Of a stretch of 20,210 nucleotides of DNA, positions 9,011-16,466 are shown in pieces. Origin of the DNA: an uncultured bacterium. Lineage in GTDB: Bacteria > Patescibacteriota > Dojkabacteria > B142 > OLB20. The notes beneath the pieces are model-generated. The model saw nothing but the letters and a program-made list of their open reading frames with translations. It searched no databases and was not told where the DNA came from. Every line of letters starts with the position of its first letter. Positions within the stretch are counted from its first letter, which is position 1. The DNA lies in contig CALARN010000097.1 in NCBI GenBank assembly GCA_937889205.1, forward strand, positions 1 to 20,210, given 5' to 3'. The position numbers and the translations under genes are program-made.

Positions 9011-9889
9011 TTATTCAGACACTGAAAAAGGGATACTCTTAACAATATTACCTTCTACAGCAGCTCTATCATGGTTGATACCGGTAGAAACGCCACCACC
9101 ATCTAATTGCTCTACCTCGATAAATGGCAAACCATCTACAATATTAAATACTTCAGGCTTTAATAGTCTTTCATACTGCTCAAGGCTGAAATATCTAGAA
9201 GTTGTATGAGAGTTGTAGAACCAGTCGGTGAGATTGGTGCCCGGGTCATTAGCAATACGATAAAACTCACTAATAGCAACCGAGTCGCCAAAAGCATCAG
9301 CTAACACCCCCTGATTACGATACACTGCAGACATTACCCCGACACTATCACTACTAATTCTTTTAGTCTCTCCAACAGCTGTGATTGTACCAATATAGTT
9401 ATAGGGGTATGGCATGCTGTTTTTAGTATCATAATTAGCAGGCAAGCTAGTATTTACCAAGAATAGATACCTACCCTCGAACTTACAATCTTCAGGATTA
9501 ATCTTAATACTTAAACTACCAATCAACCCCTCACCCATTAATTTCAATACTTTACCATCATACTCTTGATACAAAGGGGCACATTGCTCTTTAGTAAGCT
9601 TTACACCCATACTGCTATTATTAGTAGTAGTTGGCTTAGTACTAATACCAATCACTAAGAGGATTATTGAAATTACAATTAAGACAATAAATGAAACACT
9701 AATTATGTATTCAGTTAACTTGATAACAATAAACTGCTTACGAATAACCACAAAGTAAAACAGTAACCACAAGATTATTAAAATAAAAAACCACAGATTT
9801 ATACCTACAAAAAAGAAGAATAACAGTAGGAATAATGCGAATATGGCGTATAGAAGGAATTTAATATTAGCAAAAATATATTTAAGCAT
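9011..9889 (-). CDS. Unrecognised membrane protein with extracytoplasmic domain
   Basis: This is a 292-residue protein I do not recognise. Three hydrophobic segments lie at about residues 10-28, 32-49 and 60-83, followed by a Thr/Asn/Ser-rich linker and a soluble domain of about 200 residues. The soluble domain has two cysteines (C103, C135) that could form a disulfide if it is outside the cell, which an odd number of helices with a cytoplasmic N-terminus would allow. TATAAT on the minus strand at 9893-9898 ends only three bases before the ATG, so the message could be almost leaderless, though no good -35 is seen. There is no Shine-Dalgarno sequence. The SDR gene follows closely. No enzymatic motif was found. 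Confidence 0.7.
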   Translation of the reverse strand: MLKYIFANIKFLLYAIFALFLLLFFFFVGINLWFFILIILWLLFYFVVIRKQFIVIKLTEYIISVSFIVLIVISIILLVIGISTKPTTTNNSSMGVKLTKEQCAPLYQEYDGKVLKLMGEGLIGSLSIKINPEDCKFEGRYLFLVNTSLPANYDTKNSMPYPYNYIGTITAVGETKRISSDSVGVMSAVYRNQGVLADAFGDSVAISEFYRIANDPGTNLTDWFYNSHTTSRYFSLEQYERLLKPEVFNIVDGLPFIEVEQLDGGGVSTGINHDRAAVEGNIVKSIPFSVSE

Positions 9890-9946
9890 ATGATTATAGA
9901 TAATATATGCTAAATATACAGTTTGAGAAGAAAGATATCAATAAGA

Positions 9947-9972
9947 AAGAGTCCCGCTTTCGCGGGACTCTT
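9947..9972 (-). terminator. Rho-independent terminator of the 349-aa protein gene
   Basis: This is a perfect 11-bp stem (AAGAGTCCCGC with GCGGGACTCTT) around a 4-base loop, 28 bases after the stop of the 349-aa gene. On the minus strand it is followed by TTTCTTATTG-type T-rich sequence. It is the strongest terminator in the window and separates this gene from the membrane protein gene downstream. Confidence 0.88.
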
Positions 9973-10000
9973 ATTATCAAACTTTATTACAAACTAGGAC

Positions 10001-11050
10001 TTAGAAAGTACCAGTAGCAATGAAAGTTAATTGATCAACATAAGTACCTGCTGGCATTGTACCATCTACAGCTGCAGCAACTGTAAGTTGTGCACGTAGA
10101 TCTTGAACAGATGTATCAACACCTAATATCTGTGTAGCTGTTGTTGGCATTGCACAGTATGTCGAATCTGTATCTTCACAGTCAGATGGTTGTGTAACAA
10201 CACCTGCCTCACCAAGGTTTGCATAAGTTGGCGCTGCTGCATACTTAATACCATAACCTGGAGTATTTGCCACAATTGTATCACCATCAGCTACAGAGGG
10301 AATATCCCATGCATCTGGTGTACCAGCTAAACCATGTCTAGATAGGTAGCCTAATTCTGAAACATAAGTAACAATAACACCACCGGCGGCATTAGAGCTT
10401 AAGTCAAACCAAATGTGGTTAACTAGACCTGTCTCACCATCTGCATGCATTACATCTGTAACACCTGATAGGTTTACTACAGCAGTAGTTAAGTTACCTA
10501 AGTCAACTGTGTAATTTGATGCAGGACCTGTCGCACCAGAGTGAGCTAAACATGAATCTGGATCACAATCCTCATCAATTGTAGAAGTATCTAGGTCAAA
10601 TGTTAATGAGGTATTGATGTAACCATTAACATTAACTGTATCGCTATCTACAATAGCAGCATTGATAGTAACATCATCATCACCTGTAAAATCTACTGCG
10701 ATATCATATGAACCAACTGTAGCTGGGTTAGTAACACCTGTAACAACTACAGATGTCTGTAAAGTTGTACATGTGATTACATTACCTGTTGCGGAACAAT
10801 CTGTTGTTGCAGTTGCTGGAGTACCAGTAAAAGCTACTGGGAAAGTAATTTCTACTTCTGATGCAGGAGCATCTGAAGTTAAAGCAAAAGTATAAGTAAC
10901 ATCAGTTGCACTAGCAGCCATTCTTGACTGTGTGACTGATGCTGTTGTTACGGCTTTTGCAGGTTGTAACATTACAACTGCTGAAAGCACATTTAAAACG
11001 ATTGTAAAAACTGTTAAGAGTGAAACAATCTTGAAATTTTTTTGTCTCAT
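10001..11050 (-). CDS. Secreted surface-layer-like protein, minimal carrier of shared module
   Basis: This 349-residue exported protein has a signal peptide at residues 1-33 (MRQKNFK start, hydrophobic core, cleavage after AKA). Residues about 38-131 form an Ig-like beta domain (YTFALTSDAPASEVEITFP) with its own Cys pair. Residues 132-349 are the C-terminal module shared with the two propeller proteins: IVDSDTVNVNGYINT, CDPDSC, NYTVDLGNL, VMHADG, a DCEDTDSTYC segment and a final DQLTFIATGTF at the stop. The protein is small, acidic and Thr/Ala/Val-rich, as expected of an abundant surface structural protein. It is a single-gene transcript with its own strong terminator. A perfect Shine-Dalgarno-like sequence sits 64 nt upstream of the ATG, with none at normal distance. 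An S-layer or surface-fibre role is inferred; a pilus-like subunit is the alternative. Confidence 0.85.
   Translation of the reverse strand: MRQKNFKIVSLLTVFTIVLNVLSAVVMLQPAKAVTTASVTQSRMAASATDVTYTFALTSDAPASEVEITFPVAFTGTPATATTDCSATGNVITCTTLQTSVVVTGVTNPATVGSYDIAVDFTGDDDVTINAAIVDSDTVNVNGYINTSLTFDLDTSTIDEDCDPDSCLAHSGATGPASNYTVDLGNLTTAVVNLSGVTDVMHADGETGLVNHIWFDLSSNAAGGVIVTYVSELGYLSRHGLAGTPDAWDIPSVADGDTIVANTPGYGIKYAAAPTYANLGEAGVVTQPSDCEDTDSTYCAMPTTATQILGVDTSVQDLRAQLTVAAAVDGTMPAGTYVDQLTFIATGTF
10004..10657 (-). other. C-terminal module, copy 3 (218 residues)
   Basis: This is the most divergent copy, lying in the 349-aa protein. It keeps the same landmark order, both Cys pairs and the terminal strand at the very C-terminus, with about ten extra residues, mostly around the SRHGLAGTPDAWD insertion. 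Sharing is at protein level only. Confidence 0.8.
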
Positions 11051-11114
11051 TATATAAAATAAACAAAATAAAAAGCTTAAAAGCGAACCTAAAGTATTGT
11101 TTGAATTTTTTGTT

Positions 11115-11126
11115 TCACCTCCTTTC
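11115..11126 (-). promoter_or_regulatory. Distant perfect Shine-Dalgarno-like element (possible mRNA stabiliser)
   Basis: The minus strand reads GAAAGGAGGTGA, an extended match to the 16S rRNA 3' end, but lies 64 nt upstream of the ATG of the 349-aa gene. No ATG, GTG or TTG in a useful frame follows at 5-10 nt. The arrangement resembles the STAB-SD of Bacillus thuringiensis cry3Aa, where a ribosome-binding sequence far from the start protects the mRNA 5' end. That role here is inference. Confidence 0.5.
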
Positions 11127-11158
11127 GTTTATGTCTTTAAGTACGCTGATTTAAATAA

Positions 11159-11200
11159 AAAAGCCAAATGTGCGAAGTACAAAATCGCGCTTTGGCTTTT
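11159..11200. other. Terminator-like hairpin in divergent leader region
   Basis: AAAAGCCAAA (11159-11168) pairs with TTTGGCTTTT (11191-11200). After a one-base bulge a further six pairs, including one G-U on the plus-strand RNA, close a nine-base loop. On the minus strand the stem is followed by TTTTTTATTT, a good terminator tail. No gene ends here, so it may be a leader attenuator of the 349-aa gene or an insulator. Confidence 0.55.
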
Positions 11201-11501
11201 ATTGATAATAGAAAATTGGGCAAAATATCAGCATTTGGACAGGTATAAAAATAGTTAAAAATTATTACCCTGATATTAGATTAGATATATTAAATAGAGA
11301 AGTCAAGAGAATTAATTTATTTTCATAAAATTTATTATTTCAAATATTTTGATAATCGACCTACAATTACAACGAAATATATAGACAGATAGCTTTCCCA
11401 ACTTTTAATAATTTTATGTGGCAACATATTACAGGTTTTTTACTGTACTACTTTTTATATACATATTATTATGTAGTATCTATAAGTTAATAAAACTGTC
11501 T

Positions 11502-14500
11502 ATGAGGCGTAAAAGAATTACTGGGTTAAATTTTGGTGGAGCTTTGACTGTTATTACAATCCTAATAACACTAGGCCTACTGCTAATGTTCAAGAGCATG
11601 GATTTATTCAGCGGTAATGGTAAAGTTGCCGGTATTTCTGACTTTAAAACGGTTGGCAGCAGTGAGCTTACTAACCCGGAATATTACCCTGTTGCTGATT
11701 CTAATTTCATTGCAGGCTTAAGCGGTAATAATACTGCCACTCCTGAAGTCACCACTACTACTGAAGTTAGTGAAGCTGAGGCCTATACCATGAATGCAAT
11801 CGAGACAACAGGTTTAGTAGCTACCAGAACAGATAGCTTTGAGACTGCTTACTACGGATTTTCTTTGACCGCAGATACTCCTGCTCAACTTGAAGGCATT
11901 GCTTTTCAAATCGTGAAGCCGGATAACAGCTTGAGCATGATGTATATGGTTGAAGTAGCTGATGATAATTATGACCGAGATGGCAACCCCATTACTACTG
12001 GCATTTCTAATCAATACCTATTCAAAGATGGTGTTAAAGCCATACACTTCTACTACGAAGGCGAGAAGTCATTTACTGTTAACCGCTATGCTTTCGAGAA
12101 CGAAGCCAAGGCTTTTGCAGCCACGGATGTTAACCTAGAAACACAAGGTATCAACGAATTTAAAACAAAATTACTAGCCGCTGGTGGCCTGAATATTATT
12201 CCTAGAAGTGGCTATGGAGCCCCCCCAGAAAATAACTTTGCACCCGGCTGGATTCCCCCCTACTACGCAGTAAATAGAATTGTCGTGCATCATACCGCTA
12301 CTTCGGTGGATATGGCTAACCCAGCCAATACAGTAAGAGCGATTTGGCAGAATCACAGCTATACCCGCGACTGGGGAGATATTGGCTACAACTACTTGAT
12401 TGACCCCTTTGGCAATATTTATGATGGTAGATCTGGGATGACCGGCATCCGTGGCAACCATGCCCCTCCAAATGAGGGTAGTATTGGTATATCTCTACTC
12501 GGAGATTACAGCGCTCAAGTACCAACACAAGCAGCCCTAGATTCACTTGCCAAATTAGTTGCTTATTTATCTGAATTAAACGACATCCCTATTACTTGGA
12601 GGACTAACTACGATGGCATTAGCCCAACTGATGGTATTTACCCCCATCGTGCTTTTAATGATTTTGTAAAAGCAAATTACTCTAACTGGGCTGACTTGGT
12701 TACTTCTTGTCCAGGCGAGGCCTTCATGGGGATTTTACCGACGGTAATGGCAAATGCTCAGAATATTAAAAACGCTAACACGCAGTTACCAAGCGTTGTG
12801 AATCAATACAAACAGGTAATTAACAAAGAGAATATTATGCGAAGCGAGGGTAATACAGAAGTGTTGGTGGATGCCAACAAACTTACTGCTGCCATGAAAG
12901 AATTTTTAACTAGACCCTCAAGACGCTTTACCCTTATCAAAGAAGTTGATGGCATGCTACTTTACCGTGTTCCAAACGACATGGCGACAGAATTCTTTAT
13001 TGAGTTAAATATTACTGCCAGAGAAGCCAAACCCCAACCAAGCTATCTATACACTATCGAGTCTTGGGATAACACATCACCCACAAGGGCCATCCCTTCA
13101 GATTACTCCCTTACCGGTCACTGGAACTTAGAAAAGATAAAAGCCCCTGAAGCCTGGAAAGAGCTGGGTGGCTGTGTTAGCGATAACACCTGCACCGGAG
13201 ACTCTGATGTCATTATTGCAGTGCTAGATACTGGCGTGGCTTATGAGAACTACACATATTTTGTAGGTAGTGATCAAGACCGCGACTACTACCTAAATCC
13301 TGAATTTAGTAATGTAAATTTTGTTGGTGGCTATGATGCCTACCAAGATTATTACTGTTATTACTACGGATGCACCACCGAAGAAGCAGATAAGATCAAC
13401 CACGCCAACGATGACCATGGTCACGGCACTGCCGTAACCTCAATCATCGCCTCAAACATAGGGGATGCCTCACCAAACAAAATGGTGGGTATTGCTAACG
13501 GAGTTAGTCTGATGCCTGTGAAAATTAGCATCCCTAACGATGGTGATACAGGCAGTGGACAGTCGAATTCTTTTCTTATGTCTATAGCCTTAGACTATGC
13601 ACGAGAAAATGGAGCAGATATAGTAAATATTAGTTTTGGTGGCTCAGAATACGATAGCTATATTGAAGATGCAGTGAACGAAGCTTACAATGCTGGCATG
13701 GTAATAGTTGCCGCCAGTGGCAATGAAAATAGTAGCGTAATCTACCCTGCTGCCTTTGCTAATGTAATTGCAGTAGGAGCAAGTAACGAATTAGATCTAA
13801 GAGCTAGCTATTCAAATTATGGGCCTGAACTAGATTTAGTAGCACCTGTTGGTGGCGGCATCTACTTAAGCTCGATGGCTTGTTATATAAATAGCACCTG
13901 TTTCTCAACTACCGTATTAGATACTTTTTCTTCACCTAGTGCTCCTATAAATAATAAGGGGGGCACAAGCTTTGCAGCACCTCAAGTGGCAGCGGCAGCT
14001 GGGTTATTGAAAAGTCAAAATTCAACTCTAAGCAACGACCAGATAAACTACAAACTTATCAGCACTACAAAAGATATTATGAATAGTGGTAAAGATGACT
14101 ATACTGGATTTGGATTATTGCAAACAGATGGATTATTATTACCTGATCCAACTCCTACACCTACTTCTATTCCTACTCCTGCATCAAAGTATTATTTCTC
14201 GCTTTATTCGAACAAGGGTAATCCGAATAACACCTGGATTGAAATCTCAAATCCGACAGATACTGACACTAATGTGAATCTAAATATTGGGAATGTCTAT
14301 AATCAAAACTATCCTTTACCAGCACACACAAGAATCACTCCATATATTGAAGGGGTTCACGCCGGTCCAGTAACTGTGACCTCAGCCGATGCATCAATAC
14401 CATTGATGGTTAATAAAAGAGAATTGTGGGGGCCTAACATGTTGGTTGACACAAATTCAATACCAGAGAATAAATTAGCAACTAAATATTTCTTTTCTTT

Positions 14501-15419
14501 GTACTCAAATAAAGGCACTCCAAACTATACATGGCTTGAAATCACCAATCCATCTGAAACACAAACAGCTTATGTTAGTTTAAAAATTGGAATTAATACT
14601 TATGGTAATAATAACGAAGCTTTCAATGGATCAAATCCTTACATTGTAGGGCCGCAACAAAGGGTTACAGTCTACCTACCCGGTGTTCATGATGGGCCGG
14701 TGGATGTTTCCTCACTTAACTTTGTTCCTTTGATTGTTGGTAAAAGAGAACTTTGGAATTCCGGGGCATTATCTGAAGTCAACGCCGTTCCGCAATCAGA
14801 TGTTGATACAAAATACTATTTCTCAATCTATGCAAATAAGAACAACCCGGATAGCAGTTGGATTGAAACGACAAACATCTCTGATTTGTACACGGCAGAA
14901 GTAAAGATTACTATAGGTACAGTAACTTATGGTGCCAACAATGAAGTTTATAATGGTTCAAACCCATACATTATTGCTCCACGCACAAGAATGACCACAT
15001 TTATTGCAGGGTTGCATGCGGGTCCTGTTGTTGTGGAATCGACTAACAGTGTCCCAATTATTGTTGGAAAAAGAGAACTTTGGACAGCTAATGACCTCAC
15101 CGAAGAAAATGGAATATCTGCAAAAGAGTTAACAAATGAATACTTCTTTCCTCTCTACTCAAATAAGGGGACGCCGAACAACACCTGGATAGAGATTTCT
15201 AACCCTTCACCACTTGTTTCTACTGTTCAGCTATCAATTGGTACTATTTACTACAATACTATAGTCATCCCAGCATATTCAAGGGCAACACCGTTTATAC
15301 CAGGAATTCATGCCGGTCCGGTAACTATAAAATCTGACGGGCCTAACCTGATTGTCAGTAAACGTGAACTATGGGGAAGCGGAAGCCTAGATGAATCTAA
15401 CGCTATGCGGCGTTATTAA
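11502..15419 (+). CDS. Membrane-anchored PGRP-type amidase / S8 subtilisin-like protease fusion
   Basis: Using the ATG at 11502 gives 1305 residues. A membrane segment at about 14-30 after MRRKRITG lacks an obvious cleavage site, so the protein is probably anchored with the rest outside. A beta-rich unknown domain is at about 97-205. The PGRP/Amidase_2 domain (about 228-420) should cut the MurNAc-L-Ala bond of peptidoglycan; zinc ligands are one of H263/H264 (VVHHTAT), H382 (YPHRAF) and C403 (TSCPGEAF). A linker resembling a protease propeptide precedes the S8 domain (about 535-875) with D576, H641, N741 and S823 all present (VLDTGV, HGTAV, ASGNENS, GTSFAAPQVA). A Pro/Thr linker leads to four C-terminal repeats. 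A GTG at 11418 would add 28 residues and a second hydrophobic segment; neither start has a Shine-Dalgarno sequence. Likely role: wall remodelling, surface protein processing or attack on neighbouring cells. Confidence 0.9.
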   Translation: MRRKRITGLNFGGALTVITILITLGLLLMFKSMDLFSGNGKVAGISDFKTVGSSELTNPEYYPVADSNFIAGLSGNNTATPEVTTTTEVSEAEAYTMNAIETTGLVATRTDSFETAYYGFSLTADTPAQLEGIAFQIVKPDNSLSMMYMVEVADDNYDRDGNPITTGISNQYLFKDGVKAIHFYYEGEKSFTVNRYAFENEAKAFAATDVNLETQGINEFKTKLLAAGGLNIIPRSGYGAPPENNFAPGWIPPYYAVNRIVVHHTATSVDMANPANTVRAIWQNHSYTRDWGDIGYNYLIDPFGNIYDGRSGMTGIRGNHAPPNEGSIGISLLGDYSAQVPTQAALDSLAKLVAYLSELNDIPITWRTNYDGISPTDGIYPHRAFNDFVKANYSNWADLVTSCPGEAFMGILPTVMANAQNIKNANTQLPSVVNQYKQVINKENIMRSEGNTEVLVDANKLTAAMKEFLTRPSRRFTLIKEVDGMLLYRVPNDMATEFFIELNITAREAKPQPSYLYTIESWDNTSPTRAIPSDYSLTGHWNLEKIKAPEAWKELGGCVSDNTCTGDSDVIIAVLDTGVAYENYTYFVGSDQDRDYYLNPEFSNVNFVGGYDAYQDYYCYYYGCTTEEADKINHANDDHGHGTAVTSIIASNIGDASPNKMVGIANGVSLMPVKISIPNDGDTGSGQSNSFLMSIALDYARENGADIVNISFGGSEYDSYIEDAVNEAYNAGMVIVAASGNENSSVIYPAAFANVIAVGASNELDLRASYSNYGPELDLVAPVGGGIYLSSMACYINSTCFSTTVLDTFSSPSAPINNKGGTSFAAPQVAAAAGLLKSQNSTLSNDQINYKLISTTKDIMNSGKDDYTGFGLLQTDGLLLPDPTPTPTSIPTPASKYYFSLYSNKGNPNNTWIEISNPTDTDTNVNLNIGNVYNQNYPLPAHTRITPYIEGVHAGPVTVTSADASIPLMVNKRELWGPNMLVDTNSIPENKLATKYFFSLYSNKGTPNYTWLEITNPSETQTAYVSLKIGINTYGNNNEAFNGSNPYIVGPQQRVTVYLPGVHDGPVDVSSLNFVPLIVGKRELWNSGALSEVNAVPQSDVDTKYYFSIYANKNNPDSSWIETTNISDLYTAEVKITIGTVTYGANNEVYNGSNPYIIAPRTRMTTFIAGLHAGPVVVESTNSVPIIVGKRELWTANDLTEENGISAKELTNEYFFPLYSNKGTPNNTWIEISNPSPLVSTVQLSIGTIYYNTIVIPAYSRATPFIPGIHAGPVTIKSDGPNLIVSKRELWGSGSLDESNAMRRY
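14187..15416 (+). repeat. Four tandem C-terminal repeats of about 95-109 residues
   Basis: The repeats start at 14187, 14484, 14811 and 15138. Each has K/E-YxFxLYSNKGxPxxTWIE..NPS, a central IG strand, a PG.HAGPV segment, and ends near (V/S)KRELW. Repeats 2 and 3 share an extra YG.NNE...NGSNPYI segment absent from 1 and 4. They resemble NP...PG...GPV..S....R.LW repeats of surface proteins in Actinobacteria and Chloroflexi, from memory. A wall- or sugar-binding or stalk role is likely. Confidence 0.85.
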
Positions 15420-16338
15420 TAAGTTTCCGATGTGAAAACAGTCCGTCTTGCAAGCCTTTAAATAGGCCGGCTTTCATATCTTTCTGATACTGCAAATTCT
15501 TTTTCGCAGAAATTTTACCTTGTCTAGCTAATAAATTGACAATGCTAAAACCTCCTTTTTCACCATAAGCCCGTTTTAACACGCGGGCTATTCGCAATGG
15601 TAATAGGTCTTTTCCGTTTTTCATACCAAAATATGCATTATTTTTAATATTCACGTACCAATTAACATTATATGAATCTGCCCTATTAATTCCTGGGGCA
15701 TTGAAATGCTTTACAACCACCTCGTCAGCATATACATACTGAAATCCTTGTCTGATCATCCTTAAAACTAAATCTGTTTCTTCATGATTATATTCGTAAT
15801 ACTCATCAAATCCACCAGCCGCTAAGACAGATTTCAGCTTAAATGTCATATTAGTTCCCATTGGGCGGGCATACCAGTGATCGTAACCGTTAATATATTT
15901 GTCTTCATTTGCAGGATGAATATCTTCAATATACCCATAATCAGATACAATTCCATTTTGGAACTGCACATATTCATTATTGTCAGTTAATACTCCTATT
16001 ACCCGACCTCCTAACACTGCCAGTTCCGGTTGCTGTGAAAATCTGTTTTTAATATTGCCAACCCAATCAGGCATAGCAACAGCATCATCATCTATGAAAG
16101 CTACCAAATCAGTATTGCATGAAAGCAATCCTATATTACGTGATACCGATAGATTTCGCCCATGATTAAAAATTAATCTTATCTTTTCTCGATCACAAAG
16201 TTCTTTTGTCTTCTGGTTTTCAGACTGATCAATAACCAATAATAAAAATTCCTGATCGTTTTGGGCTCGTAAAGAACTCAAACACTTAACAAGCGTCTCA
16301 GGTCTTTCAAATGTATTTATTATTACAGTCAATGTCAT
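15403..16338 (-). CDS. Glycosyltransferase family 2
   Basis: This 311-residue GT-A fold enzyme should transfer a sugar from a nucleotide donor to a surface glycan or glycoprotein. The N-terminal strand is MTLTVIINTFERPETLVKCL, the metal/nucleotide motif is IDDD at 82-85, the conserved GGFDE is at 175-179 and the acceptor-side HEETDL at 185-190 supplies the likely catalytic base. It is complete, with no membrane segment. The gene converges on the protease gene and overlaps its end by 17 bases, and diverges from the nucleotide-sugar operon across a 128-base gap. On the minus strand TATAAT occurs at 16358-16363 and 16385-16390, but -35 boxes are poor. Acceptor and donor sugars cannot be told from sequence. 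Confidence 0.9.
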   Translation of the reverse strand: MTLTVIINTFERPETLVKCLSSLRAQNDQEFLLLVIDQSENQKTKELCDREKIRLIFNHGRNLSVSRNIGLLSCNTDLVAFIDDDAVAMPDWVGNIKNRFSQQPELAVLGGRVIGVLTDNNEYVQFQNGIVSDYGYIEDIHPANEDKYINGYDHWYARPMGTNMTFKLKSVLAAGGFDEYYEYNHEETDLVLRMIRQGFQYVYADEVVVKHFNAPGINRADSYNVNWYVNIKNNAYFGMKNGKDLLPLRIARVLKRAYGEKGGFSIVNLLARQGKISAKKNLQYQKDMKAGLFKGLQDGLFSHRKLINNAA

Positions 16339-16401
16339 AATTGAGCCTTAATAAATGATTATAGATTTCATTTTACTGCAAATTATTATAAAGCAAAAAT
16401 C

Positions 16402-16430
16402 AAGTCGAAAATTAATTTCTATGCTATTAT
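16402..16430 (+). promoter_or_regulatory. Possible extended -10 promoter of the glycan operon
   Basis: TGCTATTAT at 16422-16430 forms an extended -10 element ahead of the dehydratase gene, giving a leader of about 30 nt. The -35 region (AAGTCG at 16402-16407) is poor, which extended -10 promoters tolerate. It is the best candidate in the divergent 16339-16466 gap. Confidence 0.4.
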
Positions 16431-16466
16431 ATACCAGAAACTAATTGTTTATATCTGGGTTAAATT

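Larger units (their letters stand above)
11051..11501. other. Divergent intergenic region
   Basis: This region of about 450 bases lies between two divergent genes. It contains the Shine-Dalgarno-like element at 11115-11126 and the stable hairpin at 11159-11200, and is otherwise very AT-rich. Promoters for both genes must lie here, but I cannot place a convincing -35/-10 pair for either. I see no RNA gene and no extra protein gene. The minus-strand frame from the Shine-Dalgarno-like site to the ATG of the 349-aa gene has no stop but also no usual start codon. Confidence 0.6.

Noticed and set aside
11051..11125. N-terminal extension of the 349-aa protein up to the Shine-Dalgarno-like site
   Set aside because: The frame is free of stops for 23 codons but has no ATG, GTG or TTG, and the ATG at 11050 gives a textbook signal peptide.
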